The notes: a model not told the origin generated them from the sequence alone. Shown: positions 17,287 through 27,141, numbered from the stretch's first letter. The stretch is 64,000 nucleotides of DNA from Cyclobacteriaceae bacterium (GCA_028281285.1 JANQKF010000013.1:186001-250000), one strand, 5' to 3'. A program made the numbers and translations.

Positions 17287-18675
17287 TTATCGGTGCCGGA
17301 TAAACTGAAGCCCAAAACCATATGGAGTTATTTCTGCTGGTCTATCACCAAAGTTCCGATTCAGCCCATAATATCCGTACGGTCTAATTAGCCATTGAAA
17401 TCTACCCCGTGTCCGTGGAGAAAATGTGAAGCCAAGATTTAGTGTCCATAGCCCTGTTGGATAACTAAGCAATGTATTGTCCTCAAATTCATTGATCAAT
17501 GCATTTTCATAAGTTAGCAGGATATCCAATGCTCTACGCTTAACGTCATCATTATCTATTTGATAGATCATCCCGATAGCTCCTCCAAATGATAAGGCAT
17601 TGAATTTCCCCTCGAATTCTCTGAATTGGTTTTCGCCTTGAGGGACATAGCTCAATTGGATATTGAACCTTCTATAACGGGCAAATACCTGGTTCTTTAA
17701 CCAAAAACGACCGTCCAAATGAAACCACATGTCATAGCCTATTGACATCCCCAAACGTTGAGCGGAAAGGTCAATATCTGATTTACCCTTCTCAAATAGA
17801 ATATCATCTTCCTTATTCGGCCTAATGATACTGTAGTTCATCTGAAAGCCAAAATTCAGTCGCAATAAGAATTTGGATGGTCTGGCTTTAAGAATCGTGC
17901 CTCCTTGAGACTGGAAATCAGGAAATGGGGTCAAATAGTGATCCCATAAATCAATCTTGGAGACTGTTGATTCGGGTTTTCTTGAACCTTCGGTTACAAG
18001 CATTTCAAGGGGTCTTCGTACAAACTCCGGACTTGAAGTCTTAAATTCCACATTCGTTGTTGAAGTGTCAGATATCACTTGGCGTTGCGATAAGATTTCC
18101 GATGCTTTCGGATCTTCAGACAGGAAGACCTTCCTTTCCTTCAATTCCTCAATCACTTCAACCTCACTTGTCTGGATATCGATAGCAGAAGCTTGTTTGG
18201 GCAAATCGGCCGTTAGGACTTGGGTGGACTCTTTGAGAGTGTCAATACTCAATCGTTTTGATTTATCCGTTGCATCTGACTTGATATCATCAATTATTTC
18301 AGACCCTACACTACCAGTATCTTTCGCCATTAAAGGAGTCGCAGACTTAGATTCTGAAATGGATTTTTTCTCAAGCTGTATCTTTCCATTATCCAATGGA
18401 TCATTCGTCTTTCCCTTCCGGATTTCCACTTCATTCGGTTCCTGCTCCAGATTAGCCTCTTGTGAAGAATTTGATCGAAGATACAAGCCACTCAATCCGG
18501 CTATCAATATCAATGAAAACAGTGCCCATAGCAACCATCTTCTTTTTGATCTTTCATTTGTAGAAGCCCCTATTTCACCTGCAATCACCTCCCAAAGCCC
18601 TTCGTCCACGGGAGCCTCAAATTGATCAAATTTTGACCTGATTGTGCCGAATGCTTTATCCATAGAACTGCTCAT
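17287..18675 (-). CDS. Putative dual-membrane anti-sigma factor: inner-membrane helix, long periplasmic linker, C-terminal outer-membrane beta-barrel
   Basis: The ORF has 462 residues. Residues 1-45 are soluble and resemble the cytoplasmic start of anti-sigma factors (MDKAFGTIRSKFDQFEAPVDEGLW). Residues 46-66 (RWLLWALFSLILIAGLSGLYL) are one strong transmembrane helix. Residues 67-265 are a polar Ser/Thr/Asp/Glu-rich linker without clear fold. Residues 268-462 alternate hydrophobic and polar in about eight strands, like PorT-type outer-membrane barrels (LRLNFGFQMNYSI, FGGAIGMIYQI, IRPYGYYGLNRNF). The gene overlaps the upstream ECF sigma gene; the ATG at 18663 gives an ATGGATAA overlap, and an ATG at 18675 is also possible. 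The layout matches, from memory, the Dma (dual membrane-spanning anti-sigma) proteins reported in Bacteroides. Confidence 0.72.
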   Translation of the reverse strand: MSSSMDKAFGTIRSKFDQFEAPVDEGLWEVIAGEIGASTNERSKRRWLLWALFSLILIAGLSGLYLRSNSSQEANLEQEPNEVEIRKGKTNDPLDNGKIQLEKKSISESKSATPLMAKDTGSVGSEIIDDIKSDATDKSKRLSIDTLKESTQVLTADLPKQASAIDIQTSEVEVIEELKERKVFLSEDPKASEILSQRQVISDTSTTNVEFKTSSPEFVRRPLEMLVTEGSRKPESTVSKIDLWDHYLTPFPDFQSQGGTILKARPSKFLLRLNFGFQMNYSIIRPNKEDDILFEKGKSDIDLSAQRLGMSIGYDMWFHLDGRFWLKNQVFARYRRFNIQLSYVPQGENQFREFEGKFNALSFGGAIGMIYQIDNDDVKRRALDILLTYENALINEFEDNTLLSYPTGLWTLNLGFTFSPRTRGRFQWLIRPYGYYGLNRNFGDRPAEITPYGFGLQFIRHR

Positions 18676-19210
18676 CGACTTCAGTTTTTTTTAGTAACTC
18701 TATCATGTTTCGTTTTCCCCTGGTCAATAATACCCGGGAAGTGCTCTCTGCAATATCCAGCCTTTGAGCAATCTCCTTATGGCTGTATCCATCAATTGTA
18801 AAAAGGTTGAATACTATTTGCTGATTGTCTGGTAACTGTTGAAGTAACATTACTACCTCCTCGGCTTTCAATTTTTCGAAAGCGTTCGCGTCTGTGTCCT
18901 TAAACTCAGGAACATCCTCATTGTCCAGGCTCACATGAAGCTGAGATCTTCTTTTCTTATAAGCATCTATTGCTGAATTTGTGGCGATCCTTCGCACCCA
19001 AGCTTCAAAATTGCTCACATTAGCAGCCTGATCAATATTTTTGAACAGACGAATCATGGCTTCCTGAAATACGTCATTGGCATCTTCCTGCATTTTATTA
19101 TATCGCAGACAAATCCCCATAAGTCTTCCTTTGAGCATATCATATAACTCACGTTGCGACTTAGAGTCACCCGCAATGCATCGCTCAATCAAATCCTTAT
19201 ACTCCAGCAT
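18656..19210 (-). CDS. ECF sigma factor paired with the dual-membrane anti-sigma candidate
   Basis: A 184-residue ECF sigma factor. Sigma-2 has MQEDANDVFQEAMIRLFKNI and FEAWVRRIATNSAIDAYKKRRSQ. Sigma-4 has LLQQLPDNQQIVFNLFTIDGYSHKEIAQRLDIAESTSRVLLTRGKRNMIELL. The family recruits RNA polymerase to stress or envelope promoters once released from its anti-sigma factor. The next gene overlaps its end and encodes the candidate anti-sigma factor. The ATG at 19210 (MLEYKDLIERCIAGD) fits family starts. It is probably autoregulated, but the upstream region shows no promoter I can assign. Confidence 0.92.
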   Translation of the reverse strand: MLEYKDLIERCIAGDSKSQRELYDMLKGRLMGICLRYNKMQEDANDVFQEAMIRLFKNIDQAANVSNFEAWVRRIATNSAIDAYKKRRSQLHVSLDNEDVPEFKDTDANAFEKLKAEEVVMLLQQLPDNQQIVFNLFTIDGYSHKEIAQRLDIAESTSRVLLTRGKRNMIELLKKTEVDEQFYG

Positions 19211-19579
19211 ATTCGATTCAGAGGTCTCAAAAAAAGGTCTACTTCGAAGCCTCTATGGCGATCAGATTTGTCTACCCAGTATTACTGTCAATCAGATGTC
19301 GAAGAGTTTGGACACAGATTAATAAACCTGATTCTGTCAGTTACTTACTTTAACTGACTTTGATTAGATAAGAAACGCTTCATTGCGACTCAATTTTTAA
19401 TCGATTCGGCTAAGCATACTTGGCAAAGTGTATCAAAATCTGTTAGGAACGTTCATATAATTGATTATTCAATAATGGCCAGAAAAATTTTTCAGCTTCA
19501 TTGAAGCGTTTGATAAAGGGAAACAGTCTTAATGTTCAGAGAGGTAATGCCGACTGTTTTTGAATTAAACCTTTTAAGA
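19211..19579. other. 369-bp intergenic region between ECF sigma and kelch lipoprotein genes
   Basis: No gene of convincing size is seen. The region must hold the divergent promoters of the sigma gene and the lipoprotein gene. A perfect inverted repeat is at 19336-19358 and AGGTCT occurs twice near 19224-19243. No strong TTTG/TAnnTTTG promoter pair stands out, which fits ECF-dependent transcription, though this is inference. Confidence 0.5.
19336..19358. repeat. Perfect inverted repeat, operator or hairpin of unknown role
   Basis: Arms GTCAGTTA (19336-19343) and TAACTGAC (19351-19358) match perfectly around a 7-bp spacer. It lies 125 bp upstream of the sigma start and 222 bp upstream of the lipoprotein start. 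The sequence after it (TTTGATTAG) is not a good T-run, so it is more likely a protein-binding site than a terminator. Confidence 0.4.
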
Positions 19580-20620
19580 ATGCAACGATTAAAAAAATTA
19601 ACTGTACTAACCTTATTTGCCGGATTGCTTTGGTCCTGTGATGTCGTCAATGATGATGAGATTCCAGTGCAAGGGGTAGATGGTGGTATTGAAGAGCTAA
19701 GTTTTTCTGCTCTCACTACTGTTACCGGTACATTCTCAGGACAAGATATCGCCTTAGTTGGGGATACTACTACCAACAGCCTATACCTTGCATACAAAGT
19801 GTTTGCAGAGCCAACAAGCGATATTCATCCAGTAGTGATTAAGAAAATTGAAGTCTCTACGAGGCAAGAATCGATATTCTCATATCAGCCACAGGCATCC
19901 AGCACTTCGTCCAGGCAGCTTTTAATCGCAGGGGACAAACTTCATGTCGTATCGGGTAGGGCCATTTATTCTTATGATTTCCCTTTAGTTGAAGACGGCC
20001 CCGTTAATGAAGTCAATACAAATACTTTGATGAGTCGATTTGGTGCATTTTATCGAAATGGAAATATCTATACGCTTGGTGGAGAGGGAGGCGTAATCCC
20101 GGAACCCGATCAAATCGGGGACAATATTAGTTTATGGAATATCGAGTCGGAGTCATTTGACCAGGTAGCAACCCTGCCAAGTCCCAAGTACTGGGCCGAT
20201 GCACAGTTAATTGGTAATAAAGTCTATACTTTTGGTGGTCTGAAGTCATGGAATGATTTGAGCCATCCACAAAGTAGCATTTTCGCCTACGACTTCAGCA
20301 CGGACAATGTCGAAACTTACAGCCTACCAAAGGGAGTAAGCTGGACTTATACGGCCCTTTATGGCAACAAGATCATCGTGGGTGGCTTGATAAGGACAGG
20401 GGACGCTTCAAATGCCGATCTCGAGATTTTCCTTGGTGCATTTGATACTGCGACCAACCAATTCCAGGAAATCAACCATAATTTGGATGACAGTGACCTG
20501 AACACCATATGGGACATCGCCACAGTTAAAAACAAACTCTATGTTCTCCATGGAACAAGAGATCTTGGCACATTAACTCCTGTTAACTGGACTATTTTCG
20601 AAGCAGATTTAGATTTCTAA
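19580..20620 (+). CDS. Kelch-type beta-propeller lipoprotein
   Basis: The frame opens at 19532, but the ATG at 19580 gives a proper lipoprotein signal (MQRLKKLTVLTLFAGLLWSC, Cys at 20) and 346 residues. The body carries kelch-like blades with GGxx(G) and tyrosine or tryptophan signatures: FGAFYRNGNIYTLGGEGG, YWADAQLIGNKVYTFGGLKSW and YTALYGNKIIVGGL. It is thus a lipid-anchored propeller, probably facing the periplasm or cell surface. The ligand is unknown. It is a single-gene unit ended by the terminator at 20641-20667. It lies next to the ECF sigma gene and might be a target, which is unproven. Confidence 0.78.
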   Translation: MQRLKKLTVLTLFAGLLWSCDVVNDDEIPVQGVDGGIEELSFSALTTVTGTFSGQDIALVGDTTTNSLYLAYKVFAEPTSDIHPVVIKKIEVSTRQESIFSYQPQASSTSSRQLLIAGDKLHVVSGRAIYSYDFPLVEDGPVNEVNTNTLMSRFGAFYRNGNIYTLGGEGGVIPEPDQIGDNISLWNIESESFDQVATLPSPKYWADAQLIGNKVYTFGGLKSWNDLSHPQSSIFAYDFSTDNVETYSLPKGVSWTYTALYGNKIIVGGLIRTGDASNADLEIFLGAFDTATNQFQEINHNLDDSDLNTIWDIATVKNKLYVLHGTRDLGTLTPVNWTIFEADLDF

Positions 20621-20640
20621 TACCCAACTCAAAATTTCTA

Positions 20641-20667
20641 AAGCCCATTTAATTGAATGGGCTTTTT
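20641..20667. terminator. Bidirectional intrinsic terminator
   Basis: AAGCCCATT (20641-20649) and AATGGGCTT (20656-20664) form a perfect 9-bp stem with a 6-nt loop. It is followed by T's on the plus strand and only a broken run on the minus strand. It separates the convergent kelch lipoprotein and icmF genes and most clearly serves the plus-strand gene. Confidence 0.85.
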
Positions 20668-20668
20668 A

Positions 20669-23600
20669 TTACATATTTCTACGGTACTGCCCCCCAACCT
20701 CAAACAATGCTGAAGTAATCTGACCTAGCGAGCAGTATTTACAGGCTTCCATCAGTTCTTCAAAGATGTTTTGATTTTGAATAGCCGCGGTTTGCACTCG
20801 CTTGATCATCTCTTCTGCCTTGGTGGCATTCCGTTCATGAAGTGCTTCAAGCATCTCGATCTGGTATTCTTTTTCTTCTTTGGTAGCTCTGATCACCTCC
20901 TTGGGTTGAACTGTTGGCGAACCTTTGGAACTTAAGAAAGTATTCACACCAATAATTGGAAATTCACCCGTATGCTTTAATGTCTCATAGTATAAACTCT
21001 CCTCTTGAATTTTACTCCGCTGATACATGGTTTCCATGGCGCCCAGTACTCCACCTCGTTCAGTAATTCTATCAAATTCCATCAAAACGGCTTCCTCAAC
21101 CAAATCCGTGAGTTCTTCGATGATGAATGACCCTTGCATCGGATTTTCATTTTTAGCCAGTCCTAGCTCCTTATTAATGATCAACTGAATGGCCATAGCC
21201 CTTCTCACTGATTCTTCTGTTGGTGTAGTGATTGCCTCATCATAAGCATTGGTGTGAAGGGAATTACAATTATCATAAATCGCATATAGTGCCTGAAGCG
21301 TGGTTCGAATATCGTTAAAGTCAATTTCCTGAGCGTGCAATGAACGTCCGGAAGTTTGAATATGATATTTTAACATTTGGGCCCTGGGATTGGCTCCGTA
21401 TTTATTCTTCATTGCCTTTGCCCATATTCTCCTGGCCACTCTACCAATTACTGCATATTCAGGATCAATTCCGTTAGAGAAGAAAAACGAAAGGTTCGGG
21501 CCGAACTTGTTGATGTCCATTCCCCTGCTCAAATAGTACTCTACATAAGTGAATCCATTCGCCAATGTAAAGGCCAATTGGGAAATTGGATTAGCACCGG
21601 CTTCGGCTATATGATATCCGGAAATGGAAACCGAATAGAAGTTTCTTACATTTTTATCAATGAAATACTGTTGAACATCTCCCATCAACCTCAGCGCAAA
21701 CTCAGTAGAGAAAATGCATGTGTTCTGTGCTTGATCTTCCTTCAATATGTCTGCCTGAACAGTACCCCGAACCTTGGTCAAGGTATCTGCTTTGATTTGT
21801 TCATAAACTTTAGCCGGCAATACTTGGTCTCCGGTTACACCCAATAGCATTAGGCCTAGCCCATCATTGCCTTCAGGAAGATCACCTTGATATTTTGGTC
21901 TGGCCACACCCTTCTTCTTGTAAATCGCCTGGATCTTATTCTCAATCTCGTCTTCCAGCCCTTTTTCTGTAATGTAAAGCTCACACTGCTGATCAATGGC
22001 AGCATTCATGAAAAAACCTAGAAGCATTGGAGCCGGACCATTAATAGTCATCGAAACGGAAGTGGTTGGGTCTGCCAGATTAAATCCTGAGTATAATTTC
22101 TTAGCATCATTCAAGCAGCAGATGCTCACACCAGAATTACCAATTTTTCCATAGATATCGGGTCGATATCCCGGGTCATTGCCATAAAGTGTCACCGAAT
22201 CAAACGCGGTCGAAAGTCTGGCTGCCGGCATTCCCAAGCTTACATAGTGAAATCTCCTGTTGGTTCTTTCGGGACCGCCTTCTCCAGCAAACATCCTAGT
22301 CGGATCTTCCCCTTCTCTTTTAAATGGATAAATACCAGCAGTATAAGGAAACTCTCCCGGAACATTCTCCTGCAACGACCACCTTAAAACATCTCCCCAA
22401 CTTTTGAATTTAGGTAAGGAAACTTTAGGAATCTGAGTGTGTGAAAGTGACTCAGTATGAGTCTGAATGTTTATCTCTTTATCTCTTACCTTAAAAGTAT
22501 AAACCGGATCTGAGTATCTTTTCTTCTTCTCTTCCCAGCTTTCAATTAGCTGAAGGTTGTGCGGATCAAGGTCAAGAGCTACATCAGCATAAGACTCTTG
22601 AAGCCCTTTTATCAGTCGGTCCCTGTCAGCAACAGTAGAATCTTTGAGTGTTTCAATTGACTTATGAAATCCATAAAGTTTGTCTGCCACCTCGGCTTGT
22701 TTGGCAGCCCATTCATCGTAAGACCTATTGTTCTCTGAAATTTCAGAGAGGTAACGAGTACGCTTAGGCGGGATCACGAATATCTTCTCAGACATCTCGT
22801 TAGTTATCTGGAAAGTTGATTTAAGATCCACTCCTGTCTTCTCCACAAGATGATCCATAATCACTTTATACAGTGAATTCATCCCCGGATCATTGAATTG
22901 AGAGGCAATGGTACCAAATACCGGCATATCATCTACCTTCGCTGACCAAAGTCCATGATTTCGTTGGTACTGCTTTTTGACATCTCTTAGCGCATCCAGC
23001 GCACCTCTTTTATCGAACTTGTTGAGCGCAATCACATCCGCAAAATCAAGCATATCGATTTTCTCAAGTTGAGTTGCCGCACCATATTCTGGCGTCATCA
23101 CGTAAAGGGATACATCTGAATGATCTAAGATTTCAGTATCAGACTGCCCTATTCCAGAGGTTTCCAATATAATCAGGTCATAATTGGCGGCCTTGAGCAC
23201 TTGTATTGCTTCCTTTACATGCTTTGACAAAGCAAGATTAGACTGACGCGTTGCCAAAGACCTCATATAAACCCTCGAATTATTGATTGAATTCATTCGA
23301 ATTCGGTCACCAAGCAAGGCGCCACCTGTTTTTCGTTTCGATGGGTCAACTGAAACAATAGCAATATTTTTATCCTTGAAGTCAATCAGAAACCTACGAA
23401 CCAACTCATCCACCAAAGAGGACTTACCCGCACCTCCAGTTCCGGTAATTCCCAACACAGGTGTTTCTACTTTTGCAGCCAACTCATGAACTTTGTCTAA
23501 ATCGGCCTTTGATTCTTCAGGAAAATTCTCTGCAGCAGATATTACTCTGGCTATTGCATTTACATCTTTGGATGAAATATGATCAACTTCTCCATTCAGG

Positions 23601-24049
23601 TTCTCACCAGTAGGGAAGTCACATTGCTCCACCATATCGTTGATCATTCCCTGCAATCCCATTTCCCTGCCATCATCAGGACTATAGATTCTGGTGATGC
23701 CATAATCCATCAATTCCTTGATCTCCTCTGGAAGAATTACACCTCCACCTCCTCCAAATATTTTAATGTGGCCGGCACCTTTCTCTTTAAGCAGGTCATA
23801 CATGTATTTGAAGTATTCGTTATGACCCCCTTGATAGGATGTCATTGCGATGGCTTGAGCATCTTCCTGAATGGCCGTATTCACCACTTCCTCAACACTT
23901 CGATCGTGTCCCAAGTGAATCACCTCACAGCCGGTTGCCTGAATAATTCTCCGCATTATGTTGATGGCGGCATCGTGTCCATCGAAAAGAGACGCTGCGG
24001 TTACTATTCTGACTTTATTCTTTGGTTGATAAGGCGCGACTTCCTGCAT
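20669..24049 (-). CDS. icmF: Fused isobutyryl-CoA mutase IcmF (B12 domain, G-protein chaperone and mutase)
   Basis: The protein has 1126 residues from the ATG at 24049 ([12 protein letters not shown]); an upstream in-frame ATG at 24076 is less likely. The order is: a B12-binding domain (about 12-145, [12 protein letters not shown] at 23-34, a variant of DxHxxG); a G-domain with Walker [10 protein letters not shown] (203-211) and NKFDKRG; and the acyl-CoA mutase barrel (about 560-1126). The family interconverts isobutyryl-CoA and n-butyryl-CoA, or the pivalyl-CoA pair, with built-in GTP-dependent B12 loading. It acts in the cytoplasm in branched-chain acid metabolism. A palindrome over the -33 element suggests repression by a TetR-type regulator. 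Confidence 0.95.
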   Translation of the reverse strand: MQEVAPYQPKNKVRIVTAASLFDGHDAAINIMRRIIQATGCEVIHLGHDRSVEEVVNTAIQEDAQAIAMTSYQGGHNEYFKYMYDLLKEKGAGHIKIFGGGGGVILPEEIKELMDYGITRIYSPDDGREMGLQGMINDMVEQCDFPTGENLNGEVDHISSKDVNAIARVISAAENFPEESKADLDKVHELAAKVETPVLGITGTGGAGKSSLVDELVRRFLIDFKDKNIAIVSVDPSKRKTGGALLGDRIRMNSINNSRVYMRSLATRQSNLALSKHVKEAIQVLKAANYDLIILETSGIGQSDTEILDHSDVSLYVMTPEYGAATQLEKIDMLDFADVIALNKFDKRGALDALRDVKKQYQRNHGLWSAKVDDMPVFGTIASQFNDPGMNSLYKVIMDHLVEKTGVDLKSTFQITNEMSEKIFVIPPKRTRYLSEISENNRSYDEWAAKQAEVADKLYGFHKSIETLKDSTVADRDRLIKGLQESYADVALDLDPHNLQLIESWEEKKKRYSDPVYTFKVRDKEINIQTHTESLSHTQIPKVSLPKFKSWGDVLRWSLQENVPGEFPYTAGIYPFKREGEDPTRMFAGEGGPERTNRRFHYVSLGMPAARLSTAFDSVTLYGNDPGYRPDIYGKIGNSGVSICCLNDAKKLYSGFNLADPTTSVSMTINGPAPMLLGFFMNAAIDQQCELYITEKGLEDEIENKIQAIYKKKGVARPKYQGDLPEGNDGLGLMLLGVTGDQVLPAKVYEQIKADTLTKVRGTVQADILKEDQAQNTCIFSTEFALRLMGDVQQYFIDKNVRNFYSVSISGYHIAEAGANPISQLAFTLANGFTYVEYYLSRGMDINKFGPNLSFFFSNGIDPEYAVIGRVARRIWAKAMKNKYGANPRAQMLKYHIQTSGRSLHAQEIDFNDIRTTLQALYAIYDNCNSLHTNAYDEAITTPTEESVRRAMAIQLIINKELGLAKNENPMQGSFIIEELTDLVEEAVLMEFDRITERGGVLGAMETMYQRSKIQEESLYYETLKHTGEFPIIGVNTFLSSKGSPTVQPKEVIRATKEEKEYQIEMLEALHERNATKAEEMIKRVQTAAIQNQNIFEELMEACKYCSLGQITSALFEVGGQYRRNM

Positions 24050-24073
24050 AGATCTTCCGTTGAGATTTGAGCA

Positions 24074-24115
24074 CAAATTTAGCCAAAATACCCCAGTTTC
24101 CTAACGCTTGTTAGG
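24074..24115 (-). promoter_or_regulatory. icmF promoter with palindromic operator over the -33 region
   Basis: On the minus strand a perfect Bacteroidota -7 element, TAAATTTG, occupies 24081-24074. Nineteen bases upstream, in the place of the -33 element, is the palindrome CCTAAC (24100-24105) / GTTAGG (24110-24115) with a 4-bp centre. Its form resembles TetR-family operators of acyl-CoA metabolism. A bound protein would block -33 recognition. Confidence 0.5.
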
Positions 24116-24181
24116 CAGAATCGAGATATGGATCTTCTCGCTTATTTTGGGCTAGAACATAATTCAAGTATATTATAAAAT

Positions 24182-24943
24182 ATGTCAAAATCAGTTTTAG
24201 TAAGTGAATATTTTGGTCGGCAAAAATTTGTTCCAAATGATGAAATAAGTGCCATTACAGGGGCAATGATTAATAATCTAATGTTTGACGAACCAGTCCC
24301 CAAGGAGAAGTTGGCCGAAATAACCCTGGAGGAAGAGTTTGACGACTTGACCGAGCCTAAAGATCAGCTGATTAAAATGACAAAAAAGAAATTTGTAGAT
24401 AGTTTTTTTGAAAATGGAACGATTCGATTGGGGACATTCAGAGATTTTGCCCAAAGTGAAAATAATGAGATTGGTGATAAAAGTGAAGGCTCTTTAATTG
24501 TGGTTGGACGAGATTCACAGATGACAGGATTTGCACGAATAGCATCTGGATTTAACAACTTTGTCTTCTGTACTTATATAGGTAAGCCAGATCCAGAATT
24601 GATACAAAACTTTGAATATGATGACTATTATATAATCAATGATCCAGAAGGCTTCGCAAATGCCATTGCAGACAGGTTAGCATGTCCAACCATTTATAGA
24701 TCAGGTTGCCTCTATAGGACAAACAAGGTGTTGGTTGGGACACCTCCTCCGAATTTTGATTTTTATTCACTATCAGCCGAGTTAAGAAATCTGGTCAACA
24801 AGTCTCAATATTTCATCAAACCACTAAAGTTTAAACCTCAACGAGAATATCGATTTATTTGGGAACTAGATGAGGATGTCGATGATCCGTTTGTATTCAA
24901 CTGCCCAGAAGCAATAAAATACTGTTCCAGAGGAGATCAATAG
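24182..24943 (+). CDS. Uncharacterised protein, faintly DUF2971-like
   Basis: The protein has 253 residues and I do not firmly recognise it. It is soluble, with no signal peptide. Noticeable blocks are FFENGTIRLGTFRDFAQSENNEIGDKSEG (about 76-104), FVFCTYIGKPDPELIQNF, GCLYRTNKVLVG, and the C-terminal FIKPLKFKPQREYRFIWELDED. The last block, a polar segment with a late Arg/Glu pair, recalls uncharacterised DUF2971-type proteins that I associate with phage-defence or toxin contexts. That is memory-based and weak. It is divergent from icmF and overlaps the end of the patatin gene by 7 nt, convergently. Confidence 0.6.
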   Translation: MSKSVLVSEYFGRQKFVPNDEISAITGAMINNLMFDEPVPKEKLAEITLEEEFDDLTEPKDQLIKMTKKKFVDSFFENGTIRLGTFRDFAQSENNEIGDKSEGSLIVVGRDSQMTGFARIASGFNNFVFCTYIGKPDPELIQNFEYDDYYIINDPEGFANAIADRLACPTIYRSGCLYRTNKVLVGTPPPNFDFYSLSAELRNLVNKSQYFIKPLKFKPQREYRFIWELDEDVDDPFVFNCPEAIKYCSRGDQ

Positions 24944-27141
24944 TCTTCAACAAAAAGAGTTCTCAAGCTATGGAGTGATTTTTGATTAAGAGGATGTTCA
25001 ATTGCTCTAATGATGTTTTTCTTCTCTCTTTCAGTAAGCCTCCAACTCAGTGAGGCTCGATCTTTAGGGCTTCCGTCCAGGTTTAAGCGGTATTCAAACT
25101 CTACACGATTCACATGATCTCCCATTGTGGATTTGAGCACATCGTACTGCTTTTCATTTTTAATCGTTTGTACGTAATCCCAATTGTCATATACCCCCTT
25201 CAACGGACTAAAAAGTCGTTGAAATAGCGACTCCTTTTCGATGGATGTAATTTCCGGTTCCTTTTCTGAATCCCTTATAGTGAGTAAAATGACACCTGAG
25301 GTGTTTTCGAGAATCCAATCTTTAAAAACATGCAAGTAAGTCAGTGCATCTGCCACACCAAAGTTGTCAGAGATGCCGGCATCAGCAATTTCAATCGGAG
25401 GTTGCGTAGGTAAGGTCACATTAGGAGTTATGTATGGAAAAGTAGCACTCATTCGCAATGCTGAAAGAAAACGCAAGCTGTCTGCTCCTTGCTTGGTTAG
25501 GAGCCTTCGGAAATCTACTCCCTGTTGTTTTACATCCACCAGATCATGTCCGGTGTTGAAAAACGAAACTGACTGAGAAGAAAGGTAGAGTTTTCGCCCA
25601 TCATTGACTACAGTAGGTGCCATAACCAGTATAGGGATTTCTGCGTTCTGTTCCGCACTGTAATAATCGGCCAGTTTACGGTCTTCCAAAGACAAGTTTT
25701 CCATCAATCGTTGCTCAAAGGCATACCCTCTATCCTTGGGATAGTAGTGACCTGCAAATTCGAAGGTTCCAGTTCGAACAAAAATGTCATTAACGAATAA
25801 CGAGAATATTATCGGGTTAAGGACATCTCTTCCAACCGCATCCAGATCAACAGCCTTGTTTTGCTCTGACCAATATCGGTCACGATAATAGCCGGCACCG
25901 ACCAATCCACCGGATGCTCCTGTCATTAGTACAGTGTTTTTCATCAAATTACCATTCAAAACACTATCAGCACTTTGTAAAACTTTAGTCGTCCAAAGTG
26001 CAGACCGTTGTCCCCCTCCACTTGCTGTAATCAATACCATTTTTGGTTTTGACTCTCCAAATCCAGCTCTCCATTTGTCCAGAATCCCAAGGATATTGGC
26101 CTTGTCTTGCTCAACATTATCCGGACTATTCAGTTTTCGGATCTCCCCAACACTATATTCAGCCCTTTCCACAGTGTAGTCCAATCCGTAGGCTTGATAT
26201 ATGGCCTTAAAAAAACCTGCGATGTGGGTGATGTTCAGAATAAGAAAGAGGCCGATTACCGTGGTGATGGCCCAGGTTCGAAACCAATAGCTGATAGCTC
26301 CTGTAAACATCACGATCATAGTCAACAAAAGCACGATGCTTGCAGCGGCCGGAAGTTGAAACTGCGGAACCGATTTTACTAATCCAAGACTTATAATTAC
26401 AATGAAAAGGAAGAGCTCAATAAAAATCGCATTTCTCTGATTCTGAGTAAATACCCGCAAAATGAGGACCCTATCGAATACCTGCTCAAACCTTCTGGCA
26501 CTGAACACCTTGAATTTAAGACTCACATAGTTCTCAACCCTTACTGCATTTCTTCGTAGTCTCCTTAGCTTTTTGAAAGCATTTTTCTTTCTAGCGGTCT
26601 TGCTCTTTGGTTTGTCCACCGCGATTCCGAGTACTTTGAAAATGTCGCGATTGGTTCGCATAAAATAGGCAAACATTGGGGTTAGGGTAAGCAAGTAGCC
26701 TAATAACAGCCCTAAAATATCTGAAATGATATGCCACCCTGAATCACCTTCCATTGTCTGTTGAAATCCTATTATTCTGATTATGTAATAAATCAAGAAG
26801 GCCAGGGGAATTAGCGAGTTATTTAAACAGAAGTGAGCAAATGGCTTCGGAAGTGTACCCAAAAATGGAAACCGGAAGCTATCCAAGATGTATGAACTAA
26901 TATTGAAAGCCATTGTAAAGCCCGCCAGCACTAACCCCATGATCAGGAAACTCCAGAAATTGACATTGTCCAGGTAAACAGGATCCAGAAACAAGTAGGG
27001 TATTCCCAAAAGGCTGCCAAAGTGCCCACTGACAATAGTGAACAAGAAGACCCAATACAGTACGAGGAAATGATTAAACCTCAGATGGGTGATTACCAAT
27101 CTGACGGGAAATGAAAAATATATTGATCGCAGTACTTTCAA
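24937..27141 (-). CDS. Membrane-embedded patatin-like phospholipase
   Basis: A 734-residue protein. Residues 1-320 hold about seven to nine hydrophobic helices. Residues 360-734 form a patatin domain with the oxyanion GGGQR (375-379), the nucleophile elbow GASGG (Ser410), and the catalytic Asp in ADAGISDNFG (about 600). Patatins hydrolyse acyl chains of membrane lipids. The long membrane part is unusual compared with soluble patatins and would hold the enzyme at the inner membrane, with the domain probably cytoplasmic. It lies 1 bp after the rRNA methyltransferase gene, so the two form an operon. Its end overlaps the convergent hypothetical gene. Confidence 0.85.
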   Translation of the reverse strand: MKVLRSIYFSFPVRLVITHLRFNHFLVLYWVFLFTIVSGHFGSLLGIPYLFLDPVYLDNVNFWSFLIMGLVLAGFTMAFNISSYILDSFRFPFLGTLPKPFAHFCLNNSLIPLAFLIYYIIRIIGFQQTMEGDSGWHIISDILGLLLGYLLTLTPMFAYFMRTNRDIFKVLGIAVDKPKSKTARKKNAFKKLRRLRRNAVRVENYVSLKFKVFSARRFEQVFDRVLILRVFTQNQRNAIFIELFLFIVIISLGLVKSVPQFQLPAAASIVLLLTMIVMFTGAISYWFRTWAITTVIGLFLILNITHIAGFFKAIYQAYGLDYTVERAEYSVGEIRKLNSPDNVEQDKANILGILDKWRAGFGESKPKMVLITASGGGQRSALWTTKVLQSADSVLNGNLMKNTVLMTGASGGLVGAGYYRDRYWSEQNKAVDLDAVGRDVLNPIIFSLFVNDIFVRTGTFEFAGHYYPKDRGYAFEQRLMENLSLEDRKLADYYSAEQNAEIPILVMAPTVVNDGRKLYLSSQSVSFFNTGHDLVDVKQQGVDFRRLLTKQGADSLRFLSALRMSATFPYITPNVTLPTQPPIEIADAGISDNFGVADALTYLHVFKDWILENTSGVILLTIRDSEKEPEITSIEKESLFQRLFSPLKGVYDNWDYVQTIKNEKQYDVLKSTMGDHVNRVEFEYRLNLDGSPKDRASLSWRLTEREKKNIIRAIEHPLNQKSLHSLRTLFVEDY

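Noticed and set aside
20669-24049. Variant B12 motif DGHDAAIN as a defect in IcmF
   Set aside because: To my memory IcmF proteins normally have this variant, and all other domains are intact.
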